Source: an uncultured Chitinophagaceae bacterium (GTDB lineage: Bacteria > Bacteroidota > Bacteroidia > Chitinophagales > Chitinophagaceae). Taken from it: 64,000 bases of DNA. The DNA lies in the NCBI GenBank assembly GCA_937981995.1, contig CALJNC010000038.1, positions 1 to 64,000 on the forward strand, written 5' to 3'. Both the position numbers and the translations under genes were made by a program. The notes below the pieces were generated by a model that worked only from the letters and a program-made list of their open reading frames with translations, searched no databases and was not told the origin of the DNA. This document shows, one piece after another, positions 57,855 through 64,000 of this stretch; the stretch's first letter is position 1; each line of letters opens with the position of its first letter.

Positions 57855-60347
57855 ATGAAATACGCTAAATATATAGGGATACTGCTTGCACTTATAAGTA
57901 TAGGTAAGCTTAGCTATGCGCAAACAAGAAATTATAAGATAGCTAAAACCTCAGATGTTATTAAAATTGATGGCGTATTGAACGAGAACTGCTGGAGTGG
58001 CAGTGAACAAGCCTCTAATTTTACTCAGTGGATTCCTGATCCCATGCAGCCCGAAACACAAAAGACTATTGTACGTATGTGTTATGATGAAACGGCCATT
58101 TATATAGGAGCAATTTTATATCAAGATCCTAGCACCATTCGAAAACAATTAACCCCGCGCGATGAAATAGGAAATTCAAATGCCGATGTGTTTGGAGTAT
58201 ATTTTGATACATATAAAGACAAGCAAAATGGATTTGCTTTTAAAGTAACTGCGGCAGGGAGCAAACAGGAGGAGCGCATGGTCAATGGTGGTAATGAAGG
58301 TACGGGCGATGTATCCTGGGATGCTGTATGGACTAGTAAAGTTCGAATTACGGATTCCGCTTGGATAGTTGAGATGCAAATTCCATTTCAGGCAGTTCGT
58401 TTTCCTAAGAATAAAGTTCAAGATTGGGGTTTGCAATTTTTACGACAGTTTAGAAGCCGACGTGAAAGGTCTTATTGGAATCCAGTAAATCCTCGAGAAA
58501 CTGGTTTTTTGGCGCAAGCCGGAGCGTTACAAGGTATACAAAATGTAGAGCCTCCTGTTCGTTTGATTTTCTTTCCATACCTATCTACTGGTTTTCAGCG
58601 CAAGCCAAGCGAAGGAGGAGCTACAAACCAATGGTTGCGTAGCGGAGGAATGGATGTAAAGTATGGGATTAATGAGGCCTTTACTTTTGATATGAATTTA
58701 ATTCCTGATTTTTCCCAGGTGATATCTGATCAATTAATACGTAACTTATCTGCTTTTGAGCAGCAGCTAACCGAGAATAGACCTTTTTTTACTGAAGGGG
58801 TTGAGTTGTTTAATAAGCAAGGTTTATTTTATTCCCGTAGGGTGGGAGGCACTCCTAAAGGGTTTAATAGTGTGGGAGCTCGTTATGCTAATGATAGCAT
58901 ATATGAAATAGATCAAAATCCCAATGTTACGCCTTTATATAATTCGTTTAAAATTTCGGGTAGAACGGAAAAAAAACTTGGGATTGGATTATTTAATGCT
59001 TTAGCTACTCCCGTAAAAGCTAATGTGATCAATAAAATTACAGGTGAAAAAATTGAAGAAGAAACGGAACCGCTTACGAACTATTCTGTTTTTGTATTAG
59101 ATCAAGGCTTAAAAGGACAATCGTTTATAAACTTTACCAACACCAATGTAGCTCGGGCGGGTGATGGGCTAGACGCAAATGTAAGTGCTTTAGAGGTCAA
59201 GCTATTTTCTAAGGAGAATAAGTATATGTATCGTTTTAATCATGCCACTAGTTTTAACTCAGAAAATTCTACCGGAACTAAATGGATTGGACGTTTTGAA
59301 AAAATTAGTGGTAAAATTCGTTTGGCACAACATCTAAGATATTTATCTCCTAAGTATGACCAAACAAACCTTGGCTTACAGTTTGATCGCAATGATTTAT
59401 ATAGCTATACACAGTTTCGTTATTTTGAAAACAAACCAAAGGCTAAGCACTTGCAGCTCTACAATATTTATTTAAACTCATCTTTAAGTTATAACGCACA
59501 GCCATATTCATTTAGAAGGTGGGAAGTAGCTGCAACTTATTTTATGCTGCTTAAAAACTTTTGGGACATATCCTTAACTATTGAAAATACTCCATTTGCT
59601 CCTATCAACTTTTACCAATTAGCCTCTTTTGGTGAGCGTATAAAGGAGTTCCCTTATTTATTTACCAATGTAAGGGGTAGTACGGATAGCCGTAAGAAAT
59701 TTTTCTGGGCTTGGAATTATGGCTTTGGAAAAGGAACAATAGATCCAAACCCTAATTACATTACGTTATCAAATACACTGCGCTATCGCTTTAATGATCA
59801 TTTAGAAATTAGTACAACTTACAGTATAGAAAATAATGAAAGCAATATTGGTTATTCCTTTTACGACAATGCTCTTGATAGACCCATAGTAGCTTTTAGA
59901 GATATAAAACAACAAACTGCTCAAATAAACCTTGCGTATAATTTTTCGCCTAAGCTAAATCTTACTGGACGTTTTAGGCATTACAATTCTAAAATAAACA
60001 ATAAGTCATTGCATACTACAAGTGCCAATGGCTCATGGCAAAACAATGTTTATATTGCTCAAGCGGCGGCAGATTATAATGAGAATTATAACTTACAAAA
60101 CGTTGATGTATTTCTTAATTGGATTTATGCGCCAGGAAGCAGAATGATATTGAGCTATAAGCAATGGCTTAATGATTCTTATATACTAAATGACAGGCTT
60201 GAAAATAGTTTTTCTAATAATTTGTTTCAGGTAATAGAACGACCAAAAGCATTTGAGGTGTCTTTGCGATTTATCTATTATCTAGATTATAATCGTATGA
60301 AGCAATTTATAAAGGGAAATAAGATTAAGAATCTTGAATTGCAGTAG
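57855..60347 (+). CDS. DUF5916-family protein with CBM9-like N-terminus and barrel
   Basis: An 830-residue protein from the ATG at 57855 (the longer frame from 57762 crosses the terminator). Signal peptide (about 1-22, ending KLSYAQ). The N-terminal part (about 30-220) has VIKIDGVLNENCWSGSEQA and DVFGVYFDTYKDKQNGFAF, matching the CBM9-like domain of DUF5916 proteins; the rest (about 250-830) is a beta-barrel-like region with FNLIPDFSQV (as MNLIPDFSQV) and FFTEGVELF, both typical of this family. It is probably outer-membrane and sugar- or peptide-related; function untested. Its 3' end overlaps convergent nuoJ by 23 bases. Confidence 0.86.
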   Translation: MKYAKYIGILLALISIGKLSYAQTRNYKIAKTSDVIKIDGVLNENCWSGSEQASNFTQWIPDPMQPETQKTIVRMCYDETAIYIGAILYQDPSTIRKQLTPRDEIGNSNADVFGVYFDTYKDKQNGFAFKVTAAGSKQEERMVNGGNEGTGDVSWDAVWTSKVRITDSAWIVEMQIPFQAVRFPKNKVQDWGLQFLRQFRSRRERSYWNPVNPRETGFLAQAGALQGIQNVEPPVRLIFFPYLSTGFQRKPSEGGATNQWLRSGGMDVKYGINEAFTFDMNLIPDFSQVISDQLIRNLSAFEQQLTENRPFFTEGVELFNKQGLFYSRRVGGTPKGFNSVGARYANDSIYEIDQNPNVTPLYNSFKISGRTEKKLGIGLFNALATPVKANVINKITGEKIEEETEPLTNYSVFVLDQGLKGQSFINFTNTNVARAGDGLDANVSALEVKLFSKENKYMYRFNHATSFNSENSTGTKWIGRFEKISGKIRLAQHLRYLSPKYDQTNLGLQFDRNDLYSYTQFRYFENKPKAKHLQLYNIYLNSSLSYNAQPYSFRRWEVAATYFMLLKNFWDISLTIENTPFAPINFYQLASFGERIKEFPYLFTNVRGSTDSRKKFFWAWNYGFGKGTIDPNPNYITLSNTLRYRFNDHLEISTTYSIENNESNIGYSFYDNALDRPIVAFRDIKQQTAQINLAYNFSPKLNLTGRFRHYNSKINNKSLHTTSANGSWQNNVYIAQAAADYNENYNLQNVDVFLNWIYAPGSRMILSYKQWLNDSYILNDRLENSFSNNLFQVIERPKAFEVSLRFIYYLDYNRMKQFIKGNKIKNLELQ

Positions 60348-60855
60348 CAATATCGTCATCCTTTTTACCAAGAACCACGGTACCAATCATTGCACTTAAA
60401 AACAGTACACTACTTATCTCAAACGGGAAAACAAAATCAGTAAATAGTTTTTTACCCAATACTTTAATCAGTCCAATATTAGAAACTGTGGTAGACGTTT
60501 GTGTAAGCTCAATTCCACTGCTTTGAAATGCCATAAGGATTACAAGCAATAAACAACCGCCTGATATTACACCAGCAAATTGAACCATAGTACTTTTTTG
60601 TGGCTCAGTATCCTTATTTAGATTCATGAGCATGATTACAAATAAGAAAAGAACCATAATAGCACCAGCATAAACTATAATATTTACAATAGCCAAAAAC
60701 TGAGCATTCATAAGTAAGTAATGACCTGATATACAAAAGAAAGTAAGTATCAATAAAAGTACACTTGTAATAGGATTACGTGTAATAACTACACCTATAG
60801 CACTTGCTAAAGTCAAGGCACTTAATACAATAAATATGATTAGATCTAAACTCAT
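60325..60855 (-). CDS. nuoJ: NADH-quinone oxidoreductase subunit J
   Basis: NuoJ (176 residues) is a membrane subunit of respiratory complex I with five predicted helices. VVITRNPITSVLLLILTFF and IVNIIVYAGAIMVLFLFVIMLMN are the conserved parts, including the pi-bulge helix. Its ATG overlaps the nuoI stop by one base (TAATG). nuoK, which should follow, is absent: the DUF5916 gene converges onto its 3' end. Confidence 0.94.
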   Translation of the reverse strand: MSLDLIIFIVLSALTLASAIGVVITRNPITSVLLLILTFFCISGHYLLMNAQFLAIVNIIVYAGAIMVLFLFVIMLMNLNKDTEPQKSTMVQFAGVISGGCLLLVILMAFQSSGIELTQTSTTVSNIGLIKVLGKKLFTDFVFPFEISSVLFLSAMIGTVVLGKKDDDIATAIQDS

Positions 60856-61376
60856 TATGCCTCTACTTCTTTAGTTTCACCTTTTGGGTGTGGTATTAAT
60901 AAATCATCCTTACCATATATAAATCCTTTGCGTTGATAATTGGCAGGAGCAAATGTTTGTGTAAGATAAACAGCATCTTTAGGACAAGCTTCTTCGCATA
61001 AGCCACAAAAAATACAACGCAACATATTGATTTCGTATTTGGCAGCGTATTTCTCTTCTTTGTATAAATGCTCTTCGTTGTCCTGACGCTCAGCACTTTC
61101 CATCGTAATCGCTTCTGCCGGGCAGGCTAGTGCACATAAGCCACATGCAGTACATTTTTCACGCCCTTCTTCATCTCTATTTAAGATATGTAAACCTCTA
61201 AAAGTTGAAGAAAATTCACGCTCCGTATCAGGGTAACGTACCGTAGGTTTTTTAGTAAAAATATGACCTAAGGTTACTTTAAGCCCTTTCATGATATTAG
61301 GAATGTACATAGATTCCATAAAGGTCATGGGCTTCCGATCAACTGCTTTCGCTCTATTTGATATGTTTGTGCTCAT
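60855..61376 (-). CDS. nuoI: NADH-quinone oxidoreductase subunit I
   Basis: NuoI (173 residues) carries two [4Fe-4S] clusters (N6a, N6b) that link the peripheral arm to the membrane arm. Both ferredoxin motifs are visible: CTACGLCALACP (about 79-90) and CIFCGLCEEACP (about 119-130). N-terminal MYIPNIMKGLKVTLGHIFTK is the amphipathic membrane-contact segment. It is five bases downstream of nuoH's stop and overlaps nuoJ. Confidence 0.96.
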   Translation of the reverse strand: MSTNISNRAKAVDRKPMTFMESMYIPNIMKGLKVTLGHIFTKKPTVRYPDTEREFSSTFRGLHILNRDEEGREKCTACGLCALACPAEAITMESAERQDNEEHLYKEEKYAAKYEINMLRCIFCGLCEEACPKDAVYLTQTFAPANYQRKGFIYGKDDLLIPHPKGETKEVEA

Positions 61377-61381
61377 ATTTA

Positions 61382-62434
61382 TTATTTAAACCAAAAAAGA
61401 ATTGCAGCTCCTGTAATTATCATATTGATAAGAGCTAATGGGATTAATTTTTTCCAACCTAAGTTCATTAATTGATCATAACGAAAACGTGGAAGTGTCC
61501 AACGGATGGCCATGAAAAATAGAACGAATAAGATTGCTTTTGTAATTACAACTACTACTCCAAGTAATGAAAATACTAATGGTGGTACATTTAATGCCAC
61601 CCAATCCATACCTGGGAAGTTATAGCCACCAAAGTAAAGGCAACTTATAATAACTGAGGTGATAAATAAATTGATATACTCAGCAAACAAAAAGAAACCT
61701 AACTTCATACTACTATACTCCGTATGATAGCCTCCTATTAATTCACTTTCACTTTCCGCCATATCAAATGGTGCACGATTTAACTCAGCAAATGAGCAAA
61801 CCAAGAAAATTATAAATCCAAGTGGTTGTTTAAAAACATTCCAAGTAAACCAACCATCTGCCCAAAAGCCATGTTGCTGTTCTACCATTTCTTTTACACT
61901 CATGGTGCCTGTAAGCATAATAAGTGCAATTAAGGATAAACCCAAAGCCAACTCATAAGAAACAGCTTGCGCCGCAGCACGAATCCCACTTAATAAAGAG
62001 TATTTATTATTACTAGCCCAAGCGCCTAGCATAATGCCGTAAACACCTACGCTTAAAACACCAAAAATAAATAGCATACCAATATTGATATCCGCCACTT
62101 GTAATACAAAACCATCAAAGGTGGGCCCCCAAGGAATAATCGCACTTGTCATAAGCGCAGTTAGCATTGCTAAGGAAGGGCCAATGATGAATAAAAATTT
62201 ATTAGAAAAAGTTGGGATGATTTCTTCTTTTGCAAAAAGCTTTAAACCATCGGCTAGTGGTTGTAATAAGCCAAAGGGCCCCGCACGATTAGGACCTACT
62301 CGATCCTGCATAATGGCAGCCACTTTTCGCTCAGCCCAAGTAAGATACATAGCTACTCCTAGGCTTCCTCCTAGTATTACAGAAATGAGAATAACCTTCT
62401 CTATAATAAAACTTAAGTCTACTGCTAAATACAT
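61382..62434 (-). CDS. nuoH: NADH-quinone oxidoreductase subunit H
   Basis: NuoH (350 residues), the ND1-type membrane subunit at the quinone entry of complex I, with eight or so helices. Conserved parts are TWAERKVAAIMQDRVGPNRAGPFG (ERK...QDRVGPNR block), GILQPLADGLKLFAKE-like (FGLLQPLADGLKLF), AELNRAPFDMAESESELIGGYHTEYS and FLFMAIRWTLPRFRYDQLM-like (FMAIRWTLPRFRYDQLM). It has its own -7 box upstream, so it heads a short nuoH-nuoI-nuoJ operon. Confidence 0.97.
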   Translation of the reverse strand: MYLAVDLSFIIEKVILISVILGGSLGVAMYLTWAERKVAAIMQDRVGPNRAGPFGLLQPLADGLKLFAKEEIIPTFSNKFLFIIGPSLAMLTALMTSAIIPWGPTFDGFVLQVADINIGMLFIFGVLSVGVYGIMLGAWASNNKYSLLSGIRAAAQAVSYELALGLSLIALIMLTGTMSVKEMVEQQHGFWADGWFTWNVFKQPLGFIIFLVCSFAELNRAPFDMAESESELIGGYHTEYSSMKLGFFLFAEYINLFITSVIISCLYFGGYNFPGMDWVALNVPPLVFSLLGVVVVITKAILFVLFFMAIRWTLPRFRYDQLMNLGWKKLIPLALINMIITGAAILFWFK

Positions 62435-62461
62435 GTTTTTCTTGTGCCTAAAATTGAGCTA

Positions 62462-62469
62462 CAAAAATA
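62462..62469 (-). promoter_or_regulatory. Putative -7 box for nuoHIJ
   Basis: On the minus strand this reads TATTTTTG, an exact TAnnTTTG match, 27 bases before the nuoH ATG. It supports an independent nuoHIJ transcript. Confidence 0.5.
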
Positions 62470-62495
62470 AAGTCTAATGGGCATTAGCCATTGAA

Positions 62496-63653
62496 TTATT
62501 CAGCTTTTCTTTTACGGGTTCCTGCATACATTTCGTACTTCACAAGCCGGGCCTCTAACGGGCCATTGTAGCATGGGATGCGCTTTGAGGTCCTTAAACC
62601 TACAGATTTCAAAGCTTCTAAATTGGCTGTAACCAACCAGGCATTTGTATTGGCGTAATGTTGTTTTAACGTATTGCCTATATCTTGGTAAAATTCTTCG
62701 GTTTCTTCAATCTCAATGCGCTCATCATAGGGCGGATTAAAGAAAATATGAAGCAAGGTATCTACATGCTTTTCGCTTTTAAAGAAATCTTGTTTTGCAA
62801 TTTTTACGAATTCTTCTAGCCCGGCTGCTTCAATATTTTCTTTGGCTAAGTCTGCCAGTTTAGGGTTAATCTCAAAACCTGTAATACTAAAGGCGCAGTC
62901 TCTTGTTTTGGCTAAGAGTGATTCTTTTATTTTATCAAATAATCCGGCATCCCAATCGGCCCATTTTTTAAAAATAAAAAAGTCACGATTAATATTTGCA
63001 GGGATGTTACAAGCGATCATAGCTGCTTCAATAGGTATAGTTGCACTGCCACACATAGGATCTAAAAAATCACACTGACCAAACCATCCACTTTTAAGTA
63101 AAAGCCCAGCGGCTAACACTTCATTGATAGGAGCGCTGCCCACATGCTGGCGGTAACCTCGGCGGTGCAAGCTATGACCACTACTATCCAAGCTTACAGT
63201 ACATTTATCTTGTTGTATATGAATATTTATTCTTAGGTCAGGATCATTAGTATCAATGTTGGGACGGTCACCTGTGTTGTCTCTAAATTGATCTACTATG
63301 GCGTCCTTAGCTTTAAGCGCAACATATTTACTATGATTAAAATAATCAGAATGTACGGTTGCATCTATCGCAAAGGTTTTATCATTATCTAAGTATTGCG
63401 ACCAATCCATTTTATAAATACTATTATAAAAACGTTTTTCGTGGCGGGTAGTAAAGTTATGTATGGGCTTTAAAATTTTAATAGCGGTACGGCAAGCAAG
63501 GTTTGCTTTATACATCATGCCATTGTCGCCTTCAAAGCTTACCATACGCACATGTTGCTTTACGTTTAAACCGCCAAGGTCTCTTAGCTCATTAGCCAGT
63601 ATTTCCTCAAATCCAAAAAGTGTTTTAGCTACTAGTTTAAAATTATGCCCCAT
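62496..63653 (-). CDS. THUMP-domain 23S rRNA methyltransferase (RlmL-like)
   Basis: A 385-residue RNA methyltransferase. The N-terminal half (about 1-160) is a THUMP-type RNA-binding region ('FKLVAKTLFGFEEILANELRD' style start; I give only VAKTLFGFEEILANELRD here). The catalytic half has LDPMCGSATIPIEAAM (SAM-binding, about 198-213), then the NPPY motif in FFNPPYDERI (about 310-319), typical of RlmL/YcbY-class N2-guanine methyltransferases acting on 23S rRNA. Length matches the short form lacking the RlmK half. It reads toward nuoH and may be on the same transcript, but the -7 box before nuoH makes that uncertain. Confidence 0.9.
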   Translation of the reverse strand: MGHNFKLVAKTLFGFEEILANELRDLGGLNVKQHVRMVSFEGDNGMMYKANLACRTAIKILKPIHNFTTRHEKRFYNSIYKMDWSQYLDNDKTFAIDATVHSDYFNHSKYVALKAKDAIVDQFRDNTGDRPNIDTNDPDLRINIHIQQDKCTVSLDSSGHSLHRRGYRQHVGSAPINEVLAAGLLLKSGWFGQCDFLDPMCGSATIPIEAAMIACNIPANINRDFFIFKKWADWDAGLFDKIKESLLAKTRDCAFSITGFEINPKLADLAKENIEAAGLEEFVKIAKQDFFKSEKHVDTLLHIFFNPPYDERIEIEETEEFYQDIGNTLKQHYANTNAWLVTANLEALKSVGLRTSKRIPCYNGPLEARLVKYEMYAGTRKRKAE

Positions 63654-63659
63654 TGGGTG

Positions 63660-63667
63660 CGAAGGTA
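63660..63667 (-). promoter_or_regulatory. Weak -7 box for the methyltransferase gene
   Basis: On the minus strand this reads TACCTTCG, one mismatch from TAnnTTTG, six bases before the ATG at 63653. It would again give a nearly leaderless transcript. The rest of the 88-base gap is G/T-rich with repeated GGTTTAG-like units and no other feature. Confidence 0.3.
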
Positions 63668-63741
63668 GGTAATTGGTTTAGGAGGTTTAGTGGGTTTGGT
63701 AGTTTTATTTGTTTGCTTCTTCGTAGTTTTCATTTTAGATT

Positions 63742-64000
63742 ATGAAGAAGTCATTTATATTTTTATTGCCGATCTGTCTAATTTTTTATTCTTGCATAAA
63801 CGATAATGGTAATACAGCTTCCTCGTCTAATGGGAATCATGATCTTACCGCAAAGGTGATTTACCTAAAAGATGGAGACTCATTTGTAGTATTAGAAGGA
63901 AAGGAAGAAGTTGAAGTAAGAATGATTGATATTGATGCACCGGAGTTGTACCAAGCACACGGAAAAAAGGCAAAGCAATTCTTATCTAAAATGATTAAGG
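63742..64000 (+). CDS. Thermonuclease-like (SNase) lipoprotein, 5' part only
   Basis: The window ends inside this gene. The visible 86 residues begin with a signal (KKSFIFLLPICLIFYSC), with Cys17 as a possible lipidation site although the lipobox FYSC is not ideal. A Ser/Asn-rich linker follows, then AKVIYLKDGDSFVV and VRMIDIDAPELYQAHGKKA, matching the first half of the staphylococcal nuclease fold: the DGD and the Asp of IDAPE correspond to the calcium-binding and substrate-contacting residues, and the Arg in VRMIDID is the catalytic arginine. It probably degrades extracellular or periplasmic nucleic acid. Divergent from the methyltransferase. Confidence 0.8.
   Translation, partial: MKKSFIFLLPICLIFYSCINDNGNTASSSNGNHDLTAKVIYLKDGDSFVVLEGKEEVEVRMIDIDAPELYQAHGKKAKQFLSKMIK

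Overview
This 64 kb window is a stretch of chromosome from a low-GC member of the Bacteroidota. Evidence: SprA, the giant outer-membrane channel of the type IX secretion system (T9SS); proteins ending in T9SS type A and type B sorting domains; two SusC-like TonB-dependent receptors; a PorV/PorQ-family barrel; families largely confined to this phylum (DUF4175, DUF6913, DUF5916); and many -7 promoter boxes of the form TAnnTTTG. The genus cannot be fixed from sequence alone. No rRNA, tRNA, CRISPR array, transposon, phage gene or replication origin was seen, and no intergenic stretch is longer than about 230 bases, so there are no large gene-free regions.

Layout. 0.1-7 kb: atpG, a TonB receptor with a small secreted partner, a lipoprotein amidohydrolase, a TonB-C-terminal-domain protein and a cold-shock gene. 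7-10 kb: a DUF1801 protein and a T9SS type B cargo protein. 10-16 kb: the yceD-rpmF-plsX operon, an AT-rich orphan gene, a gene resembling the 'polymorphic toxin type 23' family, and a ung-plsC-rnz operon. 15.7-19.7 kb: a minus-strand operon (DUF6913, dapA, a DCC protein, an L,D-transpeptidase, a small membrane protein) preceded by accA. 19.7-31.3 kb: ruvA, sprA and a large coiled-coil DUF4175 membrane protein in one direction. 31.4-33.3 kb: a free-standing B12-binding subunit and mgtE. 33.4-41.4 kb, mainly minus strand: a CotH-type kinase with an EF-hand protein, rplY, prs, a hydrolase, pdxA and murI. 41.5-43.1 kb: rny. 43.3-52.5 kb: a three-gene secretion/surface cassette (TonB receptor, 1350-residue secreted protein with a T9SS-like C-terminus, PorV-like barrel). 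52.5-57 kb: greA, a HIT protein, a ruvC-histidine kinase-response regulator operon and an eight-helix membrane protein. 57-60.3 kb: two outer-membrane barrels. 60.3-62.4 kb: nuoH-nuoI-nuoJ as a detached cluster. 62.5-64 kb: an rRNA methyltransferase and the start of a thermonuclease-like lipoprotein.

How it fits together. Much of the window is housekeeping (ATP synthase, complex I, ribosomal proteins, lipid, lysine, peptidoglycan and nucleotide synthesis, DNA repair). The rest is cell-envelope machinery: SprA is the channel, PorV-like proteins normally collect cargo from it, and at least three large cargo candidates are encoded here. The most interesting items are the TonB receptor/surface protein/PorV-like cassette, the separated nuoHIJ block, promoters embedded inside terminator-like hairpins (57.8 kb, 7.0 kb), and a set of genes, often with GTG or TTG starts, whose -7 box lies only 4-8 bases before the start codon, which predicts leaderless mRNAs. 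All identifications are from reading the sequence; no database search was run.
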